From the NCBI GenBank assembly GCA_035263025.1, contig DATFRR010000150.1, forward strand, positions 1 through 21,048: 21,048 nucleotides of DNA, read 5' to 3'. Shown piece by piece: positions 13,392-19,975 of this stretch (the stretch's first letter is position 1; every line of letters starts with the position of its first letter). This DNA comes from DASQPR01 sp035263025. Its GTDB lineage: Bacteria > Actinomycetota > Actinomycetes > Mycobacteriales > Micromonosporaceae. The notes under the pieces were generated by a model, which was not told where the DNA came from, did no database searches, and saw only the letters and a list, made by a program, of their open reading frames with translations. The position numbers and the translations under genes were made by a program.

Positions 13392-13463
13392 TCATCCCCG
13401 CTGGTCCGGCGGTGGCAGTACGAGCGGCGCGATCGTCTCGGCCTCGACCGTGTCGAGCTGACA
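13392..13463 (-). pseudogene. Coding-like C-terminal remnant, unidentified
   Basis: A minus-strand frame reads LDTVEAETIAPLVLPPPDQ and ends at a TGA at 13392, with GC-rich third positions. Followed upstream it runs into the toxin-antitoxin operator without a start codon. It may be the end of a lost gene, in the place and direction where element integrases often sit next to the tRNA. No family is recognised, so chance coding likeness is possible. Confidence 0.25.
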
Positions 13464-13466
13464 GCT

Positions 13467-13493
13467 ATACCACCGTCGGTATGGAACTGGTAT
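13467..13493. promoter_or_regulatory. Operator of the toxin-antitoxin pair
   Basis: ATACC (13467-13471) faces GGTAT (13478-13482), and a second GGTAT follows at 13489-13493, exactly 11 bp (one helical turn) further. A -10-like TATACC overlaps the first half-site. Repeated half-sites at this spacing are what RHH antitoxins bind for autorepression. Confidence 0.5.
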
Positions 13494-13749
13494 GGCTACC
13501 GATATGACCGTGCAGATGACCGTGCGTCTCCCCGACAGCTTGGCCGCGTTCGTCGATCAACGGGTCGCCGAGGGCGAGGGCTCGCGCGCCAGCGTGATCG
13601 CCGACGCACTGGAGCGCGAGCGCCGACGGCGGGATATCGAGCACGAGATTGCCGTGGTCGACGCGGTCCACGCTCGGGGTGAGCAGCTCTATCCCGACCT
13701 CGACGGCTGGGTTCGCGCCGCCGACTTCACCGATGTGGATGACGCCTGA
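13492..13749 (+). CDS. Ribbon-helix-helix antitoxin
   Basis: An 85-residue antitoxin partner of the MazF-like toxin that follows. The N-terminal ribbon-helix-helix is plain: strand MTVRLPDSLAAFVDQRVAEG, a turn, then SRASVIADALERERRRRD. The acidic C-terminus (HEIAVVDAVHARGEQLYPDL and a DDA end) would wrap the toxin. Its TGA shares a base with the toxin ATG (TGATG), so translation is coupled and both proteins are made together. The ATG at 13492 is used; a second in-frame ATG at 13504 is possible. Half-sites overlapping the start suggest autorepression. Confidence 0.85.
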   Translation: MATDMTVQMTVRLPDSLAAFVDQRVAEGEGSRASVIADALERERRRRDIEHEIAVVDAVHARGEQLYPDLDGWVRAADFTDVDDA

Positions 13750-14063
13750 TGCGGGCGATCCACCTCGTGCGCGGCGTCGACACGACCCGACCCGCGCTGG
13801 TGCTGACCCGCGCTCACATGCTCGGCCGGCTCACCGCGATCACCGCCGCGCCGATCGCCTCAACCGTGCGCGGCATCCCTACCGAGGTCCCGGTCGACCG
13901 TCGAAACGGGCTCGACCAGGAGAGTGTGGTCAACCGCGATAACGTCATGACCATCCCGGCCAAAGACCTCGGCCGTCACGTCGGCTACTTCTACGACCAC
14001 CAGGAGCCAGCCCTGGCCGCCGCGCTCATCGCCGCCTACGACCTCGCGGCGGTGCCGCGGTGA
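13749..14063 (+). CDS. MazF/PemK-family endoribonuclease toxin
   Basis: A 104-residue toxin that in this family cleaves mRNA at short sequences when freed from its antitoxin. The conserved order is clear: RPALVLTRAHM, then the strand-turn TAITAAPIASTVRGIPTEVP, then DRRNGLDQESVVNRDNVMTI and GRHVGYFYDHQEPALAAAL. The N-terminus is short (MRAIHLVRGVDTTRPALVL) and lacks the G-x-[VI]-W start of many MazF proteins, as in one actinobacterial subgroup I recall. The ATG overlaps the antitoxin stop. It lies on the tRNA-fMet element, where a toxin-antitoxin pair would discourage loss. Confidence 0.85.
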   Translation: MRAIHLVRGVDTTRPALVLTRAHMLGRLTAITAAPIASTVRGIPTEVPVDRRNGLDQESVVNRDNVMTIPAKDLGRHVGYFYDHQEPALAAALIAAYDLAAVPR

Positions 14064-14065
14064 GA

Positions 14066-14083
14066 GCCCGGGTGGCGCCGGGC
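14066..14083 (+). terminator. Small hairpin after the toxin gene
   Basis: GCCCGG (14066-14071) pairs with CCGGGC (14078-14083) around a 6-nt loop, 3 nt after the toxin stop. It is short but well placed to end the toxin-antitoxin transcript. Confidence 0.38.
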
Positions 14084-14231
14084 CGAGAAGTGAGGGACGT
14101 CAAGTCCCGGCGGTAGGCGACACCAACTAGATGCACGCTATCGATCGTGCGGACGTGGGAACGACTTTGGGGAACGGTACGTCCTGAGTCGCGGGGTACA
14201 CACGAGACGATCTGGACGGTTGATTCCCCCG

Positions 14232-14247
14232 GAGGTCGCAGGTTCAA
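14232..14247 (+). repeat. Third, partial copy of the tRNA att core (16 bp)
   Basis: GAGGTCGCAGGTTCAA is identical to positions 13276-13291 of the tRNA (variable loop to T-loop) and to the same part of the right copy. It lies in the leader of the XRE gene, 7 nt before its ATG. It could be the scar of an earlier integration junction or a fragment of another tRNA. Confidence 0.6.
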
Positions 14248-14253
14248 CGCGCA

Positions 14254-15132
14254 ATGCATATGTTTGGCTGCATGCCGACAAGCCACGCCTTTAGCGCGCG
14301 GTTGTGGCGTCTGATCCAGGCACGCAGCCTCGATTCCAGTGCACTGGCTGAGCAGGCAGAAGTCGCCAGGGCCGAGATCGGGTCTGTTCTTTCCGGTCGT
14401 GACGAGCCAAGTTCTGACCTTCTACGACGGCTTGCTCCTGCGCTCGGCCTCCACCGCAGCGACATGTTCGTGATCGCGGGCCAGCCGGTGCCGGACGATC
14501 TCGCGCCCCACGACCCAGACGCCTTCGGGGTGATCGACTCATTGGCATGGTCGCTCACCTACCTGCCGCACGCGGTGCCGCAGCTGAATGAACTGGCCCG
14601 GGCGATGCCGCAACAGCCGCGGCTATCAGGCCCGCGTTCGCCGATTCGTGGGAACCGCCAGTACCCGGAGGGATCGGGTGGCCTGATCGTGGGTCTGCAG
14701 CAGAACCGCAACCTCGCATGGTTGGGCGCCGCACAGTTCCTGCTCGGCCTCGGCGGCGGTCCGATGCTGTCGGCGTCAACGATCGGGTTGATCGGAGGAG
14801 GCAGGAAGGCGCTCACACCCGAACTCCTGGCCGGATTTGCCGCTGCTCTGGACATCCCAACCATGGACATCGGCGCCCTGGCCGATATAGATCTGACGAC
14901 CGTCACTGTTCCCACCCATCCAGACGCGGCACAAGCAGCCGATCTGATCTGGGAGAGCCGGCGTCTCACGGCCGGTCAGATCCGTCTACTCCGATCGGCG
15001 GCGGACGCCATCCGGCGCGAAGGTGCGGCCGACCGACCGGGCACGCTCGCTGGACCGCCGTACTTCAATCTCTGGGTCCAAGCTCCTACTCGTGCTAACA
15101 AATCTGCTAACGGGACAACGCGGGATGGCTGA
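14254..15132 (+). CDS. XRE-like regulator with two helix-turn-helix domains
   Basis: A 292-residue DNA-binding protein. Residues 12-76 form an XRE/Cro-type helix-turn-helix (FSARLWRLIQARSLDSSALA through EIGSVLSGRDEPSSDLLRRL to LGLHRSDMFVIAG). A second, similar unit lies at about 155-212 (MLSASTIGLIGGGRKALTPE then LLAGFAAALDIP). This layout matches a regulator family common in Streptomyces and relatives, but its role is not known. The last 30 residues (from about 262) look unlike the family and run into sequence close to the right att core, so the original C-terminus may have been replaced. The start is uncertain among ATGs at 14254, 14260 and 14272. Confidence 0.75.
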   Translation: MHMFGCMPTSHAFSARLWRLIQARSLDSSALAEQAEVARAEIGSVLSGRDEPSSDLLRRLAPALGLHRSDMFVIAGQPVPDDLAPHDPDAFGVIDSLAWSLTYLPHAVPQLNELARAMPQQPRLSGPRSPIRGNRQYPEGSGGLIVGLQQNRNLAWLGAAQFLLGLGGGPMLSASTIGLIGGGRKALTPELLAGFAAALDIPTMDIGALADIDLTTVTVPTHPDAAQAADLIWESRRLTAGQIRLLRSAADAIRREGAADRPGTLAGPPYFNLWVQAPTRANKSANGTTRDG

Positions 15133-15228
15133 GATCACCCGGCATACCCCGTACGGATCGCCAGGCGCGGCCGCACACGGCGTGCACGACCTCGACATCG
15201 TGAGATCTGCGGAACAGCGCTTGACCAT

Positions 15229-15271
15229 CTCATAACCCAGAGGTCGCAGGTTCAAATCCTGTCCCCGCTAC
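15229..15271 (+). repeat. Direct repeat, right copy (attR)
   Basis: A perfect 43-bp copy of 13265-13307 (tRNA-fMet anticodon loop to acceptor) without the 5' half of the tRNA, so it is not a gene. Likeness to the tRNA flank continues for 16 bp beyond the core with three mismatches. Confidence 0.88.
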
Positions 15272-15280
15272 GAGGAAGAA

Positions 15281-15314
15281 CGCCCCCTCAGAGATCAGCT
15301 GAGAGGGCGTTTTT
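15281..15314 (+). terminator. Intrinsic terminator after attR
   Basis: CGCCCCCTCAG (15281-15291) pairs with CTGAGAGGGCG (15299-15309), one mismatch, followed by five T. It lies at the same distance from the att core as the terminator after the tRNA and is probably the original tRNA-fMet terminator, displaced by the insertion. About 75 bp without a feature separate it from the potC stop. Confidence 0.85.
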
Positions 15315-15387
15315 GTGCCGTCTCGGTGTTAACCATCGGCGACGGTCTCCGGCGACCCTAGAGACGACCGTCGGCGGCCGGCGGCGA

Positions 15388-16203
15388 CTAAAGGCGACCG
15401 CCGGCAGTCCCGCCACCGCCGAGACGCTGCGCCAGCCATACCGGCAGGAACGACACGACGATCAATGCGGCAGCGACGACGTTGACGACGGGTGCCTGGT
15501 TGGGACGGAACAGGTTGCCGAAGATCCACACCGGTAGCGTCTGGATCCCCGGACCCGCGGTGAAGGTCGTAACAATGATCTCGTCGAACGACAGGGCGAA
15601 GGCCAGCAGACCCCCCGCGAAAAGTGCTGACCTGACGGCCGGAAGCGTCACTAGACGGAAGGTCTGCACCGGCCGCGCGCCTAGATCGGCCGAAGCCTCC
15701 TCAAGGGACGTGCCCGTGCGACGCAGCCGCGCGAGCACATTGTTATAGACCACGACGATGCAGAACGTGGCGTGCCCGACGATCACCGTTGCCAGCCCCA
15801 AGTGACCGCCAAATGGGCCGAGAATCGAGAGGAACGCGTTGTTTAGCGCGATGCCCGTGATGACACCGGGCAGCGCGATCGGCAGGATCACGAAGAGGCT
15901 GACCGCCTCGCGGCCGAAGAACCGGAAACGCGCTACCGCAAACGCGGCCATCGAGCCCAACACAAGCGCGACAGCTGTTGCCCCGAGTCCGGCCTTCACG
16001 CTGGTCCAAAGCGCAGTCAACATGCCCTGGCTGTCAATCGCCTTCTGCCACCACACAAAGGTGATGCCGGATGGCGGCCAGCCGAAAGTGCGGGATGGGT
16101 TGACGCTGTTGACCAAGACCACCAGCAGCGGGATATAGATCAGCGCGAGACCAATGACCACAAAGAGCCGCAGTAGAAATCGCGCGCGCTTCGAAAGAAC
16201 CAT
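15388..16203 (-). CDS. potC: Polyamine-type ABC transporter permease (PotC-like)
   Basis: A 271-residue inner-membrane permease, second of two in this importer. Six membrane segments can be traced, starting LRLFVVIGLALIYIPLLVVL. The ATPase-coupling EAA loop is EEASADLGARPVQTFRLVTL. The tail segment DEIIVTTFTAGPGIQTLP is typical of PotC/PotI. It follows potB by 7 nt and is the last gene of the operon. Its stop lies 74 bp from the terminator next to the att repeat. The family is firm; spermidine or putrescine as cargo is inferred from family. Confidence 0.92.
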   Translation of the reverse strand: MVLSKRARFLLRLFVVIGLALIYIPLLVVLVNSVNPSRTFGWPPSGITFVWWQKAIDSQGMLTALWTSVKAGLGATAVALVLGSMAAFAVARFRFFGREAVSLFVILPIALPGVITGIALNNAFLSILGPFGGHLGLATVIVGHATFCIVVVYNNVLARLRRTGTSLEEASADLGARPVQTFRLVTLPAVRSALFAGGLLAFALSFDEIIVTTFTAGPGIQTLPVWIFGNLFRPNQAPVVNVVAAALIVVSFLPVWLAQRLGGGGTAGGRL

Positions 16204-16210
16204 GGCGCGC

Positions 16211-17083
16211 TCAGAGGTTGTCCAGGGCGCCGGTACGGCGCACCAGAACTAGGTAGACGACCATGACCACGACGGGGAACGTCGCTGCGGCCGCGGCGAA
16301 CGGAAGGTTATCCGCGGTGATGACATTGTCGTAAATGACATTGGCAAACAGCTGCGACGCGCCACCCACGATTTTGACCGCGATGTAGTCACCGAGACTG
16401 AGTGAGAACGTGAAGATCGACCCAGCCACGATCGCTGGGTACGCCAGCGGCAGGACGATCGACCTGAGAGTGCGGCCAGCAGACGCACCGAGATCACTGG
16501 ACGCCTCCAGAAGGGAGTCCGGAACTCGCTCTAATCCCGCGTAGATCGGCAGAATCATGTACGGCAGCCAAAGGTAGGCCAGCGTGATCGTGGTCGCGAG
16601 CAGACCGTACCCGGGTCCGTGGAGACCGATCGGGCGCAGCGCCCAGCCGATCACTCCGTTGTCTCCGAGCATTACTCGCCACGCGTACGCCTTCACGAGG
16701 TAGCTGGCCCATAGTGGCGTCAGGACGAGTACGACCATGGCCTGCCGCACCCGCGGCCGGGCAACCTTAGCCATGTAAAACGCGATCGGGAACGCAATGC
16801 ACGCGTCGACGACGGTGACCGCCGCAGCCACGCCCAACGAACGTAGGGCGATGTGCCAGTAAACCGACTCGTGGATCAGCGTGCTGAAGTTAGTCGTCGT
16901 GAACGTCCGGACAATGTTGCCGGTGAAGTCGTCCGTGGTCCAAAAGGCGGTAGCGAACATGGCGGCGAGCGAACCGAGGTAGGCAACAACAAGCCACAGT
17001 CCCGGCAACGACAGCAACCCCAGCAGTCGAAGCCTTGGGCGGCCGATGGCCTTCGCCCTCGGTCTACTCGCCGCCACGCTCAT
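16211..17083 (-). CDS. potB: Polyamine-type ABC transporter permease (PotB-like)
   Basis: A 290-residue inner-membrane permease, first of the pair. A basic N-terminus precedes LLSLPGLWLVVAYLGSLAAM. The middle has LTPLWASYLVKAYAWRVMLG and YLWLPYMILPIYAGLERVP, which are typical of PotB/PotH. The EAA loop is LEASSDLGASAGRTLRSIVL. The end DYIAVKIVGGASQLFANVIY is also a PotB mark. It starts 22 nt after the binding-protein stop with a GAGCGGG ribosome site, and is followed 7 nt later by potC. Confidence 0.92.
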   Translation of the reverse strand: MSVAASRPRAKAIGRPRLRLLGLLSLPGLWLVVAYLGSLAAMFATAFWTTDDFTGNIVRTFTTTNFSTLIHESVYWHIALRSLGVAAAVTVVDACIAFPIAFYMAKVARPRVRQAMVVLVLTPLWASYLVKAYAWRVMLGDNGVIGWALRPIGLHGPGYGLLATTITLAYLWLPYMILPIYAGLERVPDSLLEASSDLGASAGRTLRSIVLPLAYPAIVAGSIFTFSLSLGDYIAVKIVGGASQLFANVIYDNVITADNLPFAAAAATFPVVVMVVYLVLVRRTGALDNL

Positions 17084-17105
17084 GATCTAGACCCGCTCTT
17101 CGTCG

Positions 17106-18320
17106 TCAGCCCTTTATCTCGGTCCAGGCCTGCGTCCACTGCGAATACGGCACACACTTGACATTGGTGCGGCCATCAAGGCAGTCGGTCGTTGGTGTGG
17201 TCCAGTACCAGATGTCGTTCGAATAGGCCTGATCCGCCGCGTGGTAGGTCTGACAGACGCTGGCCATGTCGGGCTGCTGGCACGCCAACTCCTGAGCTGG
17301 GGCCTCACCGAACCAGTTGGCGACCTCCGCGTTGACCTTCGGCGACACGATCCAGTTCATCCACATGTACGCGCAGTTTGGGTGCTGCGACTTGGAGCTG
17401 ATCATCCACGTGTCCGACCAGCCGGTAGAACCCTCGGTCGGCACGATCGCCTCAACGTCAGCCTTCTTGTCGCCCTGGATCAGGTTTGCGATGACCTGCC
17501 ACGTTGTGCCGATCACCGACGTACCAGACTCGAACGCCTGGACCTCCTTCGTGTAGTCCGACCAATACTCGCCAACCAGCGTGCGCTGAGTCTTCAGCAG
17601 TGCGACGGCCGCGTCGAACTGCTTCTGGTCGAGCGAGTACGGATCCTTGATGCCCAGCGCCGGCTGGGTTTTCATCAAGTAGAGCGCGGCGTCGGCGATG
17701 TAGATCGGTGAGTCGTACGCCGTAACCTTGCCCTTGTACGGCGAGTTGGCATCGAATACGGCGCCCCACGAGGTCGGGGCCGGTGTCACGGTCTTGCTGT
17801 TCCACATCAGAAGGTTGGCGCCCCATCCGTGCGGGATTCCGTACATCTGGGTCTTGCCGTTGACCTTGACTGAGTTCCACGCCCGATCCTTGAGGAACGA
17901 GAAGATCGTGGCGTAGTTGGGCACGAGGCTGGTATTGACGGGTGCAACGTCGCCGCCATACACCAGGCGCAGGGTCGCGTCACCGGACGCCGAGACCACG
18001 TCGTACTGACCGGTGTGCATGAGCTGCACCATCTCGTCGGACGTATTGGCGATCTTCACGTTGACCTTGCAGCCGGTCTGACTCTCGAAGGGGTGCACCC
18101 AGTCGACCGTGGGGTCATCTGAGCCATCCTCGGCGTAGCCGGCCCAGGCGATCACATTGACCTGACCCTCGCCGCTGCCGAGAGCGGTCAGCATTTTCTC
18201 GTTGGGCGGAGTCGCCCGGCCACCCGGACCGCTGCCGCCCGTGCCGGACGCGCTGCCACAGCCCACCAGCGCGAAGAGGCTGGTGGCCGCGAGAACGGCC
18301 AGCACTCGCTTTCGATTCAT
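17106..18320 (-). CDS. potD: Polyamine-type substrate-binding lipoprotein (PotD-like)
   Basis: A 404-residue extracytoplasmic solute-binding protein. It begins with a lipoprotein signal peptide, MNRKRVLAVLAATSLFALVG before C21, with lipobox L18-V-G-C21, then a Gly/Ser linker. Family features include a strand-rich first lobe (VNVIAWAGYAEDGSDDPTVD), VSASGDATLRLVYGGDVAPV, the segment YKGKVTAYDSPIYIADAAL and VIGTTWQVIANLIQGDK. It belongs to the PotD/PotF family (COG0687). Its ATG overlaps the potA stop (ATGA). Cargo cannot be settled from sequence; polyamines are the family default. Confidence 0.92.
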   Translation of the reverse strand: MNRKRVLAVLAATSLFALVGCGSASGTGGSGPGGRATPPNEKMLTALGSGEGQVNVIAWAGYAEDGSDDPTVDWVHPFESQTGCKVNVKIANTSDEMVQLMHTGQYDVVSASGDATLRLVYGGDVAPVNTSLVPNYATIFSFLKDRAWNSVKVNGKTQMYGIPHGWGANLLMWNSKTVTPAPTSWGAVFDANSPYKGKVTAYDSPIYIADAALYLMKTQPALGIKDPYSLDQKQFDAAVALLKTQRTLVGEYWSDYTKEVQAFESGTSVIGTTWQVIANLIQGDKKADVEAIVPTEGSTGWSDTWMISSKSQHPNCAYMWMNWIVSPKVNAEVANWFGEAPAQELACQQPDMASVCQTYHAADQAYSNDIWYWTTPTTDCLDGRTNVKCVPYSQWTQAWTEIKG

Positions 18321-19435
18321 CCCTGTCCTCCAGTGCTGCCGTTGGGAGATGTGGTTTCCGAAACCGGGTGAGGAATGGTGTGTTCGACGCCGTCGACGCC
18401 GTCGACCCTGTCGATGCGGCGGGCGTCCTGCGTCCGCCAGATCAGACGAACCTTCCGCTCCACCCAGGCATCGAGGTCGGTCTCGGCGGCTTGCGACGGC
18501 TCGGTCGCGACAAGTGTTGTGTGCTGTCCAACATCGACGACCAACCGCAGTGACGCGCCGAGGTAAACGACCTCACGCACGACACCATCGATGACCTTGT
18601 CGTCAGCGCTCGGAGTAACCCCGGCCTGGGCGACACGCAGTCGCTCCGGACGGATGCTCCACGTTCCCGCGGACCCAAACATCCGTTCCGCGGCCGCACC
18701 CTCGATCAGGTTGGTCGTCCCGACGAATCCGGCGACGAAGGGCGACGCCGGCTGCTCGTACACATCCGTCGAGGTGCCTACCTGCTCGACAACTCCGTGG
18801 TTGAAGACGGCGATCCGGTCACTCATCGTCAACGCCTCTTCCTGGTCGTGCGTCACGAAGATGAATGTGATGCCGACATCACGCTGAATGGCCTTGAGCT
18901 CGACCTGCATTTGCTGACGCAGTTTCAGATCCAGGGCACCGAGCGGTTCATCAAGCAGCAGCACCTTCGGCCGGTTGACGAGCGCGCGAGCGAGCGCCAC
19001 CCGCTGCCGCTGCCCACCGGAGAGTTGGTCCGGCCGCCGGCTGCCGTACCCATCGAGTTGCACCTGGGCCAGCGCCTGCGCCGCCCGCGCCGTGCGCTCG
19101 GCTTTGCCGACGCCCTTGACGCGCAAGCCATAGGCGATGTTTTGCGCTACCGACATGTGGGGGAACAGCGCATAGTCCTGGAAAACGGTATTGACGTCGC
19201 GTTCGAACGGCGGCCGCTCGGTGACGTCCTGCCCGTCAAGCAGCACCCGGCCCGCGTCGGGCACCTCGAAACCGGCGATCATTCGCAGCACGGTCGTCTT
19301 GCCGGATCCCGATGGGCCGAGCATTGCGAAGAACTCGCCGTGGGCGATGTCCAGGTCGAGACCGCGGACCGCGTGGACGTCGCCGAACGTCTTTCGGACG
19401 CCCCTGAGCTGGACCGCAACGTTCTGGTTAGGCAT
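18317..19435 (-). CDS. potA: Polyamine-type ABC transporter ATPase (PotA-like)
   Basis: A 372-residue ATPase that powers the importer. Motifs: Walker A GPSGSGKT (40-47), Q-loop in VFQDYALFPHM, signature LSGGQRQRVALARAL (from 138), Walker B VLLLDEP (158-164), H-loop FVTHDQEEALTMSDR (H196). A C-terminal TOBE domain follows (SIRPERLRVA). The ATG at 19435 (MPNQNVAVQLRGV) is chosen because the family domain starts there; the frame runs 21 codons further without likeness. It is the first gene of the four-gene operon and overlaps potD by 4 nt. Confidence 0.94.
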   Translation of the reverse strand: MPNQNVAVQLRGVRKTFGDVHAVRGLDLDIAHGEFFAMLGPSGSGKTTVLRMIAGFEVPDAGRVLLDGQDVTERPPFERDVNTVFQDYALFPHMSVAQNIAYGLRVKGVGKAERTARAAQALAQVQLDGYGSRRPDQLSGGQRQRVALARALVNRPKVLLLDEPLGALDLKLRQQMQVELKAIQRDVGITFIFVTHDQEEALTMSDRIAVFNHGVVEQVGTSTDVYEQPASPFVAGFVGTTNLIEGAAAERMFGSAGTWSIRPERLRVAQAGVTPSADDKVIDGVVREVVYLGASLRLVVDVGQHTTLVATEPSQAAETDLDAWVERKVRLIWRTQDARRIDRVDGVDGVEHTIPHPVSETTSPNGSTGGQG

Positions 19436-19689
19436 TGCGGTCGCCCGGCGACGTTCGCAAGACCGACGATCCGCCAAACTGCCCCAACCGACGATCACCG
19501 GGGAGATTGCTCTTCGGACTCGAACGCCGGGCGGAGGCCTGGCACGAATACAGAGATTGCGTGCGCATGGCTCTCAGTCCTTACTCGCCCGACAGCGTTC
19601 GCTCTGATTCGGGGAGTCTACGAAGACCCCTGAGGATCTGAGGTTCGTCCGAGTTGGTCATGTCCTTACGCCCTTCGGTCAGGTTTTGT
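19436..19689. other. Leader region upstream of the pot operon
   Basis: About 250 bp before potA with no recognised domain. It contains the 26-codon minus-strand ORF described separately. I see no riboswitch, strong hairpin or clear promoter for potA; the operon promoter is presumably in or upstream of this stretch. Confidence 0.4.
19581..19661 (-). CDS. Possible 26-aa leader peptide before the pot operon
   Basis: An ATG at 19661 opens a short frame (begins MTNSDEPQILRGLRRLPE, ends SGE) that stops about 145 nt before potA. Purine-rich GAAGGG and AAGGA elements precede the ATG. It could be a leader peptide or a worn-down gene start; no homologue is recognised. Confidence 0.3.
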   Translation of the reverse strand: MTNSDEPQILRGLRRLPESERTLSGE

Positions 19690-19827
19690 TTAAGAACGCG
19701 GAGCACGCGCGACGATGATGATCTCCGCGAGAGTCGCGCGACACAGTTGCTGCTGCGACTTTTTGCTGGTCTGTCCGCGGACATGCACGATGAGCTGGTC
19801 GCGTGCAGTCTTGTCAGTCGGTGACAT
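19690..19827 (-). CDS. Possible small ORF, 45 aa, unknown
   Basis: An ATG at 19827 opens a 45-residue frame (begins MSPTDKTARDQLIVHVRG, ends IIIVARAPRS). It overlaps the end of the dehydrogenase remnant in another frame. No family is recognised, and it could be fortuitous. Its sequence is more lysine- and glutamine-rich than neighbouring genes. Confidence 0.28.
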   Translation of the reverse strand: MSPTDKTARDQLIVHVRGQTSKKSQQQLCRATLAEIIIVARAPRS

Positions 19828-19975
19828 TGATCCGGTGGCGGCGGGCCAGTTCAGCGACGTCTCGGGACTGTCCGGTGACCGACATGAGCTGCGGATCCAC
19901 GGCGAGGACCGCAATCAGGCGACCGACGCGTTCCGGCAACTGCGAGGCCGACAAGTCCAGGTGATCGGCGCGCTC
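19814..19975 (-). pseudogene. C-terminal remnant of a short-chain dehydrogenase (SDR)
   Basis: The frame reads 53 residues in good actinobacterial codon use and ends at a TGA (19814). The pattern LPERVGRLIAVLAVDPQLMS, then a VTGQ motif followed by RDVAELARRH, resembles the end of actinobacterial SDR proteins (helix, DP, SGQ/TGQ, then V-x-D/E-LA). The Rossmann and catalytic parts are missing: upstream it abuts and overlaps the stop of the GNAT gene and has no usable ATG. It is best read as the tail of a deleted SDR gene; a small independent protein from a TTG is the alternative. Confidence 0.5.

Larger units (their letters stand above)
13308..15271. mobile_element. Decayed integrative element in tRNA-fMet (about 2 kb)
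   Basis: The segment is bounded by the 43-bp repeats of the tRNA-fMet 3' half. It holds a terminator, a RHH antitoxin and MazF-type toxin, a third partial copy of the repeat, and a two-domain XRE regulator. No integrase, excisionase or replication gene can be read, so it is not autonomous: either a deletion derivative of a larger element or a cassette mobilised in trans. The boundary assignment is inference from the repeats and the gene content. Confidence 0.72.

Noticed and set aside
14986..15255. 89-aa minus-strand ORF beginning MNLRPLGYE
   Set aside because: Its start lies in the tRNA-derived att repeat; the NLRPLGYE-type peptide is the antisense translation of the tRNA T-arm and a known annotation artefact.
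15229..15271. A second tRNA gene
   Set aside because: Only the 3' half (anticodon loop to acceptor) is present; the 5' acceptor strand and D-arm are missing.
15316..15412. CRISPR-like array from repeated GGCGAC units near 15350-15400
   Set aside because: The units are 6-mers at irregular spacing, partly inside potC; no direct repeats of CRISPR length.
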